Positions 1 to 59,003 of a stretch of 64,000 bases of DNA are shown here, piece after piece; position 1 is the stretch's first letter, and each line of letters starts with the position of its first letter. Source of the DNA: Bolinopsis microptera (taxonomy: Eukaryota > Ctenophora > Tentaculata > Lobata > Bolinopsidae); the NCBI RefSeq assembly GCF_026151205.1, contig NC_087080.1, positions 15,075,337-15,139,336 on the forward strand, given 5' to 3'. The notes under the pieces were generated by a model. The model was not told the origin of the DNA. It saw only the letters and a list, made by a program, of their open reading frames with translations, and searched no databases. Made by a program: the position numbers and the translations under genes.

Positions 1-336
1 TCGTCTCGAATATGTTCTTATTTGAAATTTACTGTAATTTCAGAAAATTGATTGTAGTAGGGTGAGTCAGTGTGAATACAGAGTTGGCTGATTAAGCTGC
101 TTGTATTTATCAACAAACCACAAATTCCTTATTATTACTCACGGAAGTGTAAATTTATATTAAACCGCCGGCCATTTCAGAGTGGCTCGCTGACAAGTGA
201 TTCGGTCGACAATCATCATATTTTATAGTTCTAAAATGAAAACAATTTCAAATTCACTCCACAGTAAGCTAACTAATTAGCCAGTAACAAGTTAATTACT
301 GGCTAATTAGTTAATTAATCACCTCTCCTTGATCAG

Positions 337-46833
<46,497 letters not shown>

Positions 46834-49003
46834 CACTGATTTTATAACCTTTTTTTTCTTGCATGTCAAACTGCGAATGTAAATCAAATTTTTGAGGCTG
46901 AGACATTTTTCTAACTCAAAATATCGCCCACTTAAGATAGTATGATGAATTAATATTATGATGAAGGTTGGGTATTTTTTAATCCAATATTTTACTTTAA
47001 ACATTGGGTATTATTGTCGCTGAAGATTTTCCCCCATTTTTTTCAACTTCAAGCATATTAAGAAATTTTATTATTTTCTTTGTCATGATTGTTTGGTACT
47101 GACCTTTTGCATGGTATCGAAACATATCGCAGTATTTTTAAGCCATATGAAAGTGAATGGTGCCATATAAAGTAACGTTTTTTCGCCAATTTTTATCTTA
47201 CATATTTATAATTTGATAAAAAGCCAATTTATGATAAGATCAGCATAATTTTGTTATTGAATTAAATTTATGCTATTTGATGACATACTTTCCCTGTATG
47301 ATATCGTTTCAAAACTGTGACCATATTTTCGAGTCCCTTACTCACTGCAAACGCATGCCTTCTAGCCAATTAAACTGTCTAATTTGATTTTTAAGGATTG
47401 ATGAAGAATTTGCTATGTTCCAATATTTGAATGATGAATCTGAAATTAGTTGGAGTAATTTACTCCTATGGATATGATGAGTATATTGAATTGGGTGGTC
47501 AAATATCAGTAATTTTGGAACAAATCTTCGGTTCGTGATTTAGGCTGAGATTCGTATGTGATTGTATTTATACAAAACTTTAAATTATTGGCGAAATAAT
47601 CTCAATGATATGAATGATAAAACTGCTTTTAATTTGCCTTAAAACGCTTATCATATTTAAAGTTCGGTAGACTAAGCTCAAATTTGATGTATAAATATAA
47701 TAGTTGATGACTCGAGAATAGGTGTTTAGTTTCTTTACTTGTTCGATCTGGGTTCAATTTTGAATGACACTCGATTTTATCTCAACAAAAAGCACACTCC
47801 TCGATTGTTAACGGGTGTTACTCGTAAAATATTTGTTTCAAATATTAAGACCGTCGACGAGTCCAACTTTAAACTCAGCGCGCGTCTTGGTAGGTTATAA
47901 ACCAACACACAACAACTCAATTGCTCGTAATAAACTTTTCAAAACTTCATCAATCTGAGTCAAATATGTTGAAATGTATTTTGAATCAGTACAAATAATA
48001 AATATTACATCGCGCTACAAGTGTGCCAGGTAACTGGGCGCCATTATCAACTATAGGCATAGCGAGCCCATGCCGATCTATCCCGCTTCAAATAACACCA
48101 GTTATTTATTGACGATCGCGATGTCAATTCTTCGCAGCTCGGTGAGGCCCAGTAGCGCATTTCGCCGCGCCGAATTATGCGAGAACTGAGAAGCATTATT
48201 GGATGCGCGGCGCAGTATCGCGCGCGCTACAACACGTACACCCGTCGCGTACCGTGTATACTTTGATTGGCTAAACCTAATTCCTTGACCCTAACCTCAA
48301 ACCTATAGTTGTCATACGTTGTATGACCCGCCGCGCACGAAGTGCGCGGCTCCCCCTGTATCGTCACCAAAGTGAAACGACCGTGGGGGTCGCAACGTGA
48401 TACAAACCTATAGTTAGACTGCACTGGGATGGGCCCATTTTTATCATTCATTGTTTCTCTTACTTGGCGCGGCGCTCATCCTGTCATTCAGCCTGCCAGT
48501 CTACCTAATCTTTCAATCTTTGCTACACGTTGTATTCCTCTCGTGCACGCCGGCCATTTGCATTATAATACACCTTGAAGGACTTCGCCGCGCCGCGCAA
48601 ACTGGCATTTCTGCTTCGCAGAGCAACGATCTGAAAGGGTTGACATTGTCAATAAAAATACTCCTCCCACAAGTTTTTAATTTTATACACTCAACACTAG
48701 ATCGGAGGACTTCGCCGCTTCGACACGCAAATTCAAACTAGCATTATTGCTTCGCATCGTCGATCGTTGCTCTGCTTCGCATGGACAATGGAGCAACGAT
48801 CTCGATGGGTTGACATCGTCAATCAAACACTAAAGAGCTAAATGCATAAATTTTAAATTTAACCTTGACGAAAGTATATAGTTGATTAAAAAAAATAAGT
48901 AATGATAATACTTACTAATTGCTAATAGTAATCAAATGAGTTAGTCTGGCAAAACAAATTGTTGTTTTAATTTAGCTTATCAAAAATACAACTTCAACGC
49001 ATG
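46834..49003. other. Intergenic region
   Basis: No gene supported. AT-rich up to 47870, then patches rich in CG and GCGC (47875-48830) with a degenerate internal duplication (about 48575-48655 and 48700-48825, sharing GAGCAACGATCT and GGGTTGACAT). The RPTP 3' UTR and poly(A) site should lie in the first part; I could not place a site with confidence. Confidence 0.5.
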
Positions 49004-49863
49004 TAGTAGAGGCTCTTACGGGCATCGTCTGCTCGATACGCTAGGGACCCCAGATACACCTTACTAGACGTATTTTTGACCGTAGAATCGATTAAAAGTG
49101 GTTTTAAGATGATTGGACTGACCTTTTGGGGGTAAAATAGCAAAAAACCGATTTTTGGGCAAAAAATATGCCAAAAAACCATGTTTTTTGATATTTTGAA
49201 CAAGTTAATTTTGTTGGCATGTCGGCAAAACTTGCATGGAGATAGCTAAAACACAGCCGCACAAGATGATATAAAAATTTGAAAAATCTCTCTATTTTTT
49301 TGGGGGTAAAAATCCAAAAAAGTGGTAAAAATTTGACTTTTTTTGCTTGAAGTTTGAATAATTTTTTGCAGTTGTATTAAATCAACCCAAAAATAGTCAC
49401 ATCGTGTTTGCCTAAATTTTTCCTTTCCGAGAAGTACCCACTATATATACTTTATCGAAGTTTGAATATTGTCACTCCGCAAGCGTTTTTGCCAAATTTT
49501 CGACGCGCACTACGCGCAAAAGCATTTAGTTGTTATCAATTGGCACCCGCGCGTTCATCATAAATTTCAAACAGCTATAACTCAGCGAGATTATGTCCGT
49601 TCTAGCTCATATTTTCACACTAAATAGAAAATAATGTGATCTTATTGCTGACAAAATATGAATATAATTGCTCTATTTGCCTTAGAGTAATAGACTGTCA
49701 AAGTTTAAAACGCGCATTGGTATAGCACGTGACTAATAAGGCCAAATTTATACTTCTTAACATATTATCGATCCTTAGACATCATACTATTGTGTCCAAT
49801 TAGCGGTTAGGTCTCTAAAATCGTAGCAGAAAAACGTCTTTTTGCCCGTAAGAGCCTCTACTA
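49004..49863. mobile_element. ~860-bp non-autonomous DNA transposon
   Basis: The ends TAGTAGAGGCTCTTACGGGC and its complement GCCCGTAAGAGCCTCTACTA are perfect 20-bp inverted repeats. ATG lies directly outside both ends and may be a 3-bp target duplication. No transposase inside. Confidence 0.75.
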
Positions 49864-50111
49864 ATGGCCTAAAATGACAATTATACAACATACTTATTTT
49901 CTTCAATTCATAAAGTTATTTATTTTATCACCATCAGACAGTATCAAGAACTAAAGCCAAAGGGCATTGCAAAGGATGCATTGCAAAGGTTTCTAAAATG
50001 TCTTGCCATGTACATTGTGCGCATTTCACCCACTTCTCTCCCTCGATAAGAAGCAAGTCATAGACCAGCAAGGAGGGTCGTAAGACCTGGGTGAGAGACA
50101 ACATTTCAGTA

Positions 50112-51095
50112 TTAAGGGAGTAGTCTTTCTCGCTCTCTCCCCTGCTGAGCAGTGAGCTGATCTTCGTTGCAAACAAAACGTCTCCTGATGGAAGCAAACA
50201 CCACCCTGATCCTAGACTTCAGGAACTCCCGGAAGCTGGTGAGACTGGCTGTGTAGATGTAGAAGTTAGCAGTGGTGTTCAGATACAATATGAACATTGC
50301 AAACCTAATATATGCGATGTAAGAGGTGGAAGTAGACTGTGGCTGGCTTTTTGGACGTTCCGAAAAGTTAACAGCTAACGGGACAGTTGCTATGGCATAA
50401 ACTACCACAGTAAGAAGGACCGTTCTGATCCCCTGCCATTGGAGACCTCCAGCTCTTCTATCAGCAATTTTCTTTGCCAGGAGTAGTACCATAACGCTGC
50501 TCACTGTGATGATCCCTGTAGTGATGAGTCCGACTCCTCCCATAACTACTCCAAAGACATAATCAATCTTGGACTTATGAAGTGCATAGTCGCAATTGTA
50601 GCTCACGTAGCTGAAGTAAGTACCCTTTTCGGCAGTCAAGAGCACTCCAAAACAGGACATGCATGAAAACATGACCAGGGTCGTCAGATGGCCTGTTCTC
50701 TTTGAATAATGAACTGCTCTCAGTGGATATTTCACGATCAGGAACTTGGCAAATGTAAGGGCACCGATGAGAAGAGCGATTGTTCCCCCAAAGCTGCAAG
50801 ACATTAAGAATCCTGCAGAGCAAAGGAAGTCACCAAGGACCCAGCCATTGGCAACAAGTGAAACTGCACCAGGCAGGACTCTAACGATGGAGCAAACCAA
50901 ATCAGCGACAGCGATGTACTGGATAAATACCACCATTATCTTGTGGAGCTTTATAGCGTTGTACCTCATGGATCCGATAAGGATTAGGGTGTCTCCTATC
51001 AGGGATGATAGGAAAATGAAGGACGTGTATGCACTGAGAACATACCTTTCAGCTTTGTCATGAATTCCAAATCTTGTGTAATTTTCGTACTTCAT
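50112..51095 (-). CDS. Class A (rhodopsin-like) GPCR, atypical, single exon
   Basis: Intronless frame of 327 aa with seven hydrophobic segments. Family marks: N-terminal glycosylation motif NYT; TM2 with AVADLVC (the conserved LAxxD region); a TM3 Cys (DFLCSAGFL) and an ECL2 Cys (YNCDYA) for the usual disulphide; IVKYPLRAVHY at the TM3/ICL2 boundary; and NTTANFYIY in TM7. Two signatures are altered: DRY is replaced by AKF (TFAKFLIVKY) and NPxxY by NFYIY. The TM6 CWxP motif is also not evident. The C-tail is basic (RIRVVFASIRRRF), like a helix 8. The ligand is unknown. Such intronless divergent receptors often belong to lineage-specific expansions. The ATG at 51095 opens the frame. Confidence 0.85.
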   Translation of the reverse strand: MKYENYTRFGIHDKAERYVLSAYTSFIFLSSLIGDTLILIGSMRYNAIKLHKIMVVFIQYIAVADLVCSIVRVLPGAVSLVANGWVLGDFLCSAGFLMSCSFGGTIALLIGALTFAKFLIVKYPLRAVHYSKRTGHLTTLVMFSCMSCFGVLLTAEKGTYFSYVSYNCDYALHKSKIDYVFGVVMGGVGLITTGIITVSSVMVLLLAKKIADRRAGGLQWQGIRTVLLTVVVYAIATVPLAVNFSERPKSQPQSTSTSYIAYIRFAMFILYLNTTANFYIYTASLTSFREFLKSRIRVVFASIRRRFVCNEDQLTAQQGRERERLLP

Positions 51096-51840
51096 TTCTT
51101 CTTTAAGTCTTACTTCAAAGTAACCACTGACACGGAGAGGATCACAATTGAGAAATACAGGATGAAAAATACAGGATGAAAAATACAGGGTGTTCGATTT
51201 TTGTTTTAAATTTTAGATGAGCGATTATCTAACGGACTTGGACTTCTAGTAGTATGTAGTATGTAGTACGTAGGTACATGACTACACTTTACTGTATAGT
51301 ATACAGGCGCTTCCAGAAAACTCCCTTCCCGAATCCCGATACTCCTGAAACTCGAGAATTTTTTTTGCAGTCGCTTTGGTAAATGCAACCTGCTGAACAA
51401 CTTCCGATGAGTCTTAATTCCTGGAAAAATAGTAAAGGGGGCATAATAGTATAGGAGGTGTAAGGGCAACGGTCATGCTTGCCAGCACTGTGATTATTGT
51501 ATGGCTTCGTATGCACCCTCTTCGCCGTGGGGCAGTGTCTGACAAGAAAAGTAAGACTTTTTATTTAATAAATGTATACTAATTCCAAAAAATAAATCAT
51601 TACACTAACAGCATTGATTTTAAAACACATACTTCGAAATAGAACCGATACTGTTTTTTCATTATTATAACTTTTTTTCAACTAACAATACTCATTGAAC
51701 ATACCTCACTTTCTTCGTCGCAAAAAAGCAAGGTACGGGTCAAGAGAAATCACTCGTAAAAAGAAATTATAACCAGAAGGGACTGTTATATTGTGTAAGC
51801 ATCATAATAGATGGGAGAAAATTCAATGCTTATACAGTAT
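51096..51840. other. Intergenic region upstream of the GPCR
   Basis: Contains a short tandem GAAAAATACAGGATG repeat (51160-51190) and TAGTATGTAG repeats near 51250. No gene supported. The GPCR promoter should lie here; no TATA box is convincing. Confidence 0.5.
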
Positions 51841-52346
51841 ACCTTACAAGACATATTTATGGCGGCCTAATTTGCGACGACCGAAATTTTGGCGGTCCGA
51901 AAATATGGCGAAATTGAACAAAAACCGTCAAATTTCGGACGTCACAGAAAATAAGGGTATTTTTCATCATTTTTTGTGACAGTAAGCAGTAAGGAAATTT
52001 CTGAAATTCGGTAAAATCATGTTCAAACTTAGTCTGTATTAAGACTGTAAGACTTTCATGTTAGCACATACATGTATTTTAATGCAAATTTAAACTGTAT
52101 TGCTTGACATTCAATTCGTCATTGGTGTGGTGATAATTTGTCCCAAGATGCCAGAATATATTTATTTATTTTACTTGATATTACTTTTTAGAAACAAAAT
52201 AAAGCAGTGAATGCACAGTCATTGAAATAAGCTAAAAGATAATGCGACGGATTCTATTACGACGACCGAAATTTTGGCGGTCCGAAAATATGGCGAAATT
52301 TTCGGAAAACCGCCACATTTCGTACGTTATAAATATGTCTTGTAAG

Positions 52347-54961
52347 GGGGGGGGGGGGGGGGGGGTACCAATGGCATAGAATGGAGAAGAATGGCATAAA
52401 AATCATCAAATGGCATAGAAATTTCATGGCATAAATGGAAATTTTGTTTGGCCAATTCTCCATTTATGCCAATTTATGCCATTATTTAGGTCTTCATATT
52501 TGACCTTTAGGATGACTTTAAATTCGCAAATATTATTAGTACTTGAATAAGAGACATGTTTCATGCTTTATAACGCTTGGAATGATCGTTAAAGTCAAAG
52601 ATTCATATGACAAATAACTAAATAAAGAAAATAGAAATGTATTATATCAAATATATACCAAATATATACCAAACATTTCACTATTCAAGAAAAGCAAATT
52701 GTGAGATGTTCAAAATGTACAGAATACAAACATTGACAACACAACGATTTTGAATGTCATCAAGGAACAATGCATCTGATGTATTTGTCTTCGACGAGTA
52801 GCCAAACATTAGGAGATCCATTGATTAGGCTATGTTCCTGGCAGTAGTACTTCATCAGGCATGACTTAAAAGAAATAAATCTAACCACTCCTGTTGCAAA
52901 GTCCTGCTGAGATTTGAAGACTTTAAGAGTTTCTGTACTGCCAGCTTTCAAAACTGTTGAACATCCGCATTCAGGTTGATTGTATATGCGAACATCAGAA
53001 GACACTCCAAACGCGTTCCCCTTGAATCTTGAAAGACGAGATTTTGTTGATAAAGTGCTTCTTCCTCCATTGAGCGTGAGTGTCTCAAAAGACCGGAAGG
53101 ATAGTGTTCCATATTTATCTGTTGATATCGTTTCTCCATCATCACAATCATCAACTCCAGGTTCTACCTTATAAGCTAAGTCGTCCTCATCCTCGAGGCA
53201 TCCAGCTTCATCATCTACAGCTTCCCAAGAAAGTTCTTGGCCATGGACGATTGGCTTCCCACTCCGTTCTTCAGGATCTGCGACTGCGGCGAACACAGGG
53301 AAATTGTATCTTTTCCCTTCTCGAATGCAGTCCCTCGATGCCCTGTCCAGCGTTTTTCCCAACTTGCCTAGGCTTATCATACCACCAGTCCATTTCACTC
53401 GTTCTGCTTTCTGGCCTGTAGATTTAACCTTTTTGAGGTGAACTGTAGGATGCAAAACTGTACTTCCACGTGCATGTGCAATTGCAGATGTGTCTTCATG
53501 TAATGATAAAGCACTGTACACATTATTTCTCTCCATTCCATGGGCCATAGTTATCGCATCCATATTTCTTGAGCGACCAGATGAAAAAGAAACCCGAATA
53601 AATGCAAACAGCTGCTCATTCTGATCACTTCCAAGGTAATAAGTGACGATTTCAGCATTAGGGAATTGCTTCTTCAGCAGAGTTAAATACAAAACAAGAC
53701 CGTCACAAGTACATATAAGATCAAGGTACGTCTGATTCGTTATGCTGACAGCTGAGTAAGTATTCTCTTTCCAAGTAACGAAAAATGTTTTTCTCAAACA
53801 GTTCCATTTTTATTATACTTTATAGTTTAGAGTCTAATTTGGCATGATATCAGATCATGTGATATTACATGGCCCCAGGGAGAGCATTGCCAGAGCAATT
53901 GGCCAGAGAGCTACATAGAAGTAAGGGGCCTACTCTAGCCAACAGCTCTAATACATTTCCTTCCTCAACTTCATTTTCTTCATCTAACTGCTGCTGCTGC
54001 TCAGCAACTACTTGATAGCTGGCACAGTGACAATTGTCTGCGTAGTGTATCTGTTGGCCTCAATTTTGCCTCAAGGAGGGAAGGTAGCCTCAATCCAACC
54101 TCACATAAGTTTCGATAAAGTCTCAATAACCTTCGGGCTACAATTACAAGTTTTATAGTGGGTCTATAACATGTTTCCGTACATTAAAGTTTAAACTTAA
54201 AATGCGGTCGAATCATTTATTAGCCTCATTTTGGCCTCCTACAAGAAGACTCTGCGATTTCTGAAATGTTGAGCTTGAAGAGGATGAATAAATTTTTATT
54301 GTTGACACATTAGATAGTCACAATACCGAACATGCTCGAAAATATACACAAAAGTATACTTGTTAGCCTCATTTCACCCTCTCAAAAGGTGGTTAGCCTC
54401 ATTTTCACCTCGAATATTTAAAGCTTAGATCTCGATCAAGTATAATCACTATGGATTATACTTGCAACTTGGATATCATGGACGTAACATGAGAAAGTTC
54501 TTTTTTGAAAGTGGTGAGGCTAATTTGTTAGCCTCAATTGTCCCTCGCAGTTAAATCACTCCTACTGAGTCTAGTGAGTGAGCTAGGAGGTCGCCGAACA
54601 TCTCATTTTAAAGCCGTATCGATTTTCTATACGCATACCAAAAATCAAATGCGTAACTAAAACAGAAATGAAATTACAGAAGTTTTAAATTTTTTGTCAA
54701 AAAACGAACTTTTAGGGGTGTTTCTAATGACCAGGGTCAGTACATCAAATAGAGATAAAGGTGGACAGAACTAGTGGGGTGCAGACTATTCGTTATTAAA
54801 TTCTTAGTTCAAAGTTTTAAAATTTCATATTTCGAATGGCATAGAATGGAGAAGAATGGCATAAAAATCATCAAATGGCATAGAAATTTCATGGCATAAA
54901 TGGAAATTTTGTTTGGCCAATTCTCCATTATGCCATTTATGCCATTGGTACCCCCCCCCCC
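52347..54961. mobile_element. 2.6-kb DNA transposon with poly-G/poly-C ends and 8-bp target duplication
   Basis: The direct repeat CTTGTAAG (52339-52346 and 54962-54969) flanks the element. The termini are a poly-G run plus GTACCAATGGCATA and the complementary TATGCCATTGGTAC plus poly-C, followed inward by ATGGCATAGAATGGAGAAG direct copies at both ends. It encodes one transposase-like ORF on the minus strand. The 8-bp duplication fits hAT or P-type elements. Terminal G/C homopolymers are unusual, and their lengths are uncertain. Confidence 0.8.
52760..53797 (-). pseudogene. Transposase-like protein, C-terminal portion (345 codons)
   Basis: The frame lies inside the element 52347-54961, so it is most likely its transposase or an accessory protein. 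The N-terminal part has LGSDQNEQLFAFIR, which recalls the C-terminal catalytic-region pattern (LGSD-x-x-E-x-x-F-x-x-x-R) of P/THAP- and hAT-like transposases. A basic segment, an acidic stretch (DDEAGCLEDEDD) and a Cys-containing C-terminus follow. There is no Met at a sensible start: the frame is preceded by a stop at about 53815, and no upstream exon with DNA-binding fingers was found in the element. The gene therefore appears 5'-truncated or spliced in a way I cannot see. Family assignment is inference. Confidence 0.5.
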
Positions 54962-55186
54962 CTTGTAAGGTACGTCACGCAAATTATCACGACTTTAAGT
55001 CAAATGCTGAACATCTGACAGTTTAGGGAAAGTTTGGGGTAATGATCCTAATTGATGACGTGATATGTGAACGGCTTGGCATAAATATCATTATAACGAT
55101 ATCTAACTGAAACTAATTCTAAAATACACATATATCGCTTGAAAAACATCACAAAGCGACATCAATTTAACTATTTAAATAAACTG

Positions 55187-57016
55187 CTATTTTCCGACAC
55201 GTTTCTCAATCTTAAAATATCTGTTGAGGCAGTCTAAGAAGTTGTAGGGGGATATCATATGACAGGTGGGAAGAGATATGATCTCAGTGAGATGGACGGG
55301 CCATGGTGGGTACCCGGCCAGCGTGGTGTGGATTCCAAACTTCATCATTAGATCGGGGTGGTCGTTACGAAACACCTGCGGAATTGAAGTATATTATATA
55401 TAGGTTGAGTAAAGAGGGAATGTTTTTGTAACACCTAAATCAGAAAATAAAGACAGTCGGTTTTTGTATTGACTGCATTTTAAATACTCTATCTTAAACA
55501 AAAGGATGCTGCGAATCGGCTGGAATCGAACCTTGTGATAATTTTGGTAGTTTACTTTGGTGACCTCTTTTACCACTCCATTCAGCAGATCTTGGGCTAT
55601 ATCTCGAGCTGAAATTTTAGTTTTATATTATACTAGAAAACCCGTGGTCATAGGGAGGAAGCTAATAGTATTATTTGAAATAAATCACATACAGAAATAT
55701 TCATTCCAACAGAAGATACAGCCGATTTAAATGTAAACAATTTAAACACAACGTAATTTCCACAAAACCGATCAAAATGACGTTAAAACAATCATTGCAC
55801 GTGCAAGTGCACTTTTAACACCGTTACCATGGTTGCTATGCAACTTCCTATTTCTCGTCGGATTTGCACGTGGGCGGTCGTACATACATACAGACAAAAA
55901 TAATTCTCTGAATTATAAGTAAGATTTAAGCCTATAATAATAGTGCGAATGATATTCCTCGGGTATACCCATCCATTCTGTATCAAATCACGATCAAATT
56001 CCTGAAAAGAACAGCAACTTTACTGTACCATACCTGCATAAACAAGGTCAGTTCTACCGTTTTCAACACTGACAAACTGTATCCTCGGTGAAGGCTGGTT
56101 CTTGGGCGAGTTTCTACAGTTTTTAGTAAAATCAGAGTAGTACTCCCGGAGCTCCTTGTCAATATCTAACTTCTTGGAACGTAGTCTGCCGTAGTAGTCG
56201 TACAGAGAGATCGTAGTAACGCCTGTAAGTATAGTAACTTATAGAGATGTTGTTTTTTAGTCGTATTAAGTTCAGGTTAGGTGGATCTTGATGAGAGTAT
56301 GAATTTTGTAGTTAAATGGTGGTAGAATGTAGGCACTAGGCACATTTCTAAACTTCTACGCCCACCAAAATAGAAAGTTCACAAAAATTTCACAAATAAA
56401 AGGAAATTCAACTTCAAGCTTTCCTCACCCAAGCAAATGCACCAAACTATCGGTTTAACGATATCCTCCACTGGGGTGTCCTCCTCTAAGAACATGAGAG
56501 AGACGTGGCCGGGTATTTTCCCCAGGTTTTTCGTCTGGTTGAGGAAGATATCCGCATTCCACTTATTCACCCTCCACCACCTGTAAACCGAATAATTAAC
56601 GGTGAATTTCGAATCTAAAAGTATTTTCGAACATTTTTATAGATGCGTTTTAAATTCGATTGCATTGACCGCAAAAGTGCCAGTATCGGAATTCACCAAA
56701 TTAATCATTTGTCGAGATTCGAGAAGGACTACAAATTACCACAAATATCTGGGAACCGATTAAAGGTACGTAGGAACTAACTATTGACAACTCAAAAGTC
56801 GTCGCAGTAACGAAAAGTGTGGGCTAAGTAAAAGCCCATTAAAAATACTAACCTTAACAAGTTGATGAAACACTGAGCAACCACTTGCAGTTGACAGTAA
56901 GTGTGTAAAAATAGGTGGATAACAAACAGAAACCCCTCGAACATCATGATGCTAGCTGTGTGGTAATAACAGGTTAGAAATTTAAAATAATGGACAGAAT
57001 AAACAATGTAAAACAT
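55187..57016 (-). CDS. NUS1: NUS1 / Nogo-B receptor, dehydrodolichyl diphosphate synthase subunit
   Basis: Non-catalytic partner of DHDDS in the ER cis-prenyltransferase complex, which makes the dolichol backbone for protein glycosylation. Five exons on the minus strand: 57016-56853, 56580-56429, 56222-56034, 55608-55532, 55375-55187, with matching phases, give 256 aa. An alternative start, MMFEGF at 56947, gives 233 aa and resembles the family better. Order: a hydrophobic N-terminal membrane segment, the conserved LPxH-like IPGHVSLMF, VVWC-like IVWCICLGVTTISLYD, the C-terminal KFG-TLAGYPPW-LTEIISLP block, and the last residues RVGK. The terminal RxG motif is the residue set NUS1 lends to the shared active site, and it is intact here. 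Confidence 0.93.
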
Positions 57017-58154
57017 TAAATGGGTCAGCTAACGAAATTACGTGGCAATACAACAAGCATGCTCGCTGAAATGAACAATACGACGTGTTTTAGCGCGCGA
57101 GGCGCGCTAATTTCCCCCACAGCGCATACGCCATTAAACAAAATAATAGCGCGTGGGCGGTCGGGTAGACGCCAAAATTAACGGTCCGGCGGTTGATGAG
57201 CACGAAACCAGAATATATGCAGATATTGTAATCGTTTAATCACGATCAAGCACAGCTGTTACGTTTACAGTGTAAACGTTGGATAATGATATTTCTGTTT
57301 GATCGTGTTTTATCGAAATCGTTCGTAATATCGATGCAGGTACGATGTTTAAAATGGATATGTGGGATGAGTGTACAGCAAGTTTGATAGGATTACTATT
57401 TTCTTGAAGAAAGCAGAGTTTGTTTCACGATATGAATTTAGAACTTAAGCACATATGCATGAATAAAATGTGAATAGTATAGTAGAATGCAAAAATCGGA
57501 AACCAAATAAGTTAGAGAATTCTAATATCACGTGATCATGTAAACCCAAACCTGCACTTGCATCATGTAAATTGTAAACCCAAACAATCGCTGTTAGCAA
57601 AATACCATTTCCAAAACAACTGTCTTTAAAACCAAAACACGATTTTAAACAAAACTTGAACACTCATAATGTCCAGTAAACCTGCATCTGACTGCAAATG
57701 ATGAAATAATGGAGATGAAATGTGATTAGACTCAAATTATTACTAGCATTAAATAGATATCCTCAAATTGGCAACGAATCAATTAGTGATGGTAGCACGG
57801 AAATTAACTTATCTGGCAACATATCATGTTAGTCAAGTTCTGTTTGGAAGAAAGTTTCAACGTTTCATGTTCACAAAGTACATATTCAACAATACTCTAA
57901 AGTCTATAGTGTATTACAAATAATTAAACAACATAAAAATGTATCGTGAGACACATTGAAACGTTGGTACTTCCTATCAACAAATCAATATCGTTTTATA
58001 TAGCATTCCTAAAAAGCAACGTTCCAATCTGAAAACTTCCCAAGTCAATCAGCTATGCGGTTTGAAACCTAAATGAAAAATCTGGCCTTAAAAATTAAAT
58101 CCATAACAAAATAAGAAAATATTAAATGACGACTACGACACAAATCACGTGACC
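57017..58154. other. Intergenic region between NUS1 and the aldo-keto reductase
   Basis: A CG-containing patch at 57080-57190 immediately upstream of NUS1 (GCGCGAGGCGCGC) may be its promoter. The rest is AT-rich with no supported gene. The reductase 3' UTR lies near 58100, where AAAATAAGAAAATATTAAAT is present on the plus strand. Confidence 0.5.
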
Positions 58155-59003
58155 TCAAACGACTCTGTGAGGATCCCAACAAAACTTGTGACCATCATTT
58201 AACCGCGCCATCTGCTGCATATCATCACTGTCTAAAATAAAGCTCGAATATTCCAAGTTTTCAATTACTCGCTCAGGTTTTGTAGTCCGGGGAATACAAA
58301 TGGCGCCTCTCTGTAAAGCCCACTGAACTAAAACATTGGATGGTAACACATGGTGCTTTTCAGCTATTGCGACAATAGTTTTATCTGATAACAAGTCTCC
58401 CTGCCCGAATGGTGAGTAGCCCATGAACTTTATACCGTGTTCCTGGCAAAACTCCAAAACATCAAGTTCTTGATATCTAGGATGAAATTCGTTCTGAAGA
58501 ACAGTTGGTTTGATGCTACAATAATTTATAAGCTCTTTAAGATGATATACAGTGTAATTAGAGACTCCGATATGTTTTATTTTACCCTTAACCTGATAAT
58601 CTTCCAGAACTTTCCAGGACTCCTTCCGAATAACTTTAATTTGTGGGTCGTCTGATTTCATCTTGCTAACCCCAGGCCAGTGTATTAACATCACATCAAC
58701 ATATCCCCCGAAACACTCCAAAGTCTTCTCCACGGCTGCTTCCGCTTTTTCCGTTCCCTGATTCTTAGGGTCAAGTTTACTGACAATAGTTATATCAGAT
58801 CGGGTTAGAGAGAAGTCAGGAAGGAGACTAATCAGAGATTGACTGATGAGCTCCTCATTTCGGTAGCACTGAGCAGTATCGAAGAGTCTAATACCGATTG
58901 AGAGAGCTGAATGTAGGACATCACGGATAACAGTCCCACTCTTTAGTTGGAAGGTTCCAATGCCTACTGTTGGTAAATGTGGGGTAGAATCGTGTGTTCT
59001 CAT
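58155..59003 (-). CDS. Aldo-keto reductase (AKR superfamily), single exon, 282 aa
   Basis: NAD(P)H-dependent carbonyl reductase with the full catalytic tetrad in context: Asp and Tyr in RLFDTAQCY, Lys in TIVSKLDP, His in MLIHWPG. Other family marks are GIGTFQL near the N-terminus, GVSNYTVYHL, LQNEFHPRYQ, GYSPFGQGDL, and the cofactor-binding tail IPRTTKPERVIENL. The length is slightly short of the common 310-320 aa; it lacks the long C-terminal loop that sets substrate preference in many vertebrate AKRs, so it resembles the shorter prostaglandin F synthase-like or microbial-type AKRs. It is intronless, unlike its neighbours, so retrocopy or transfer origin is possible. The substrate cannot be predicted. 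Confidence 0.93.
   Translation of the reverse strand: MRTHDSTPHLPTVGIGTFQLKSGTVIRDVLHSALSIGIRLFDTAQCYRNEELISQSLISLLPDFSLTRSDITIVSKLDPKNQGTEKAEAAVEKTLECFGGYVDVMLIHWPGVSKMKSDDPQIKVIRKESWKVLEDYQVKGKIKHIGVSNYTVYHLKELINYCSIKPTVLQNEFHPRYQELDVLEFCQEHGIKFMGYSPFGQGDLLSDKTIVAIAEKHHVLPSNVLVQWALQRGAICIPRTTKPERVIENLEYSSFILDSDDMQQMARLNDGHKFCWDPHRVV

Larger units (their letters stand above)
51841..54971. mobile_element. Older TIR element split by a younger transposon
   Basis: ACCTTACAAGACATATTTAT at the left end is matched by ATAAATATGTCTTGTAAGG(T), whose last bases lie after the inner insertion, at 54962-54971. The arms also share GACGACCGAAATTTTGGCGG (about 51878 and 52260). Without the insertion the element is about 510 bp, a MITE. 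Target duplication unclear. Confidence 0.7.
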
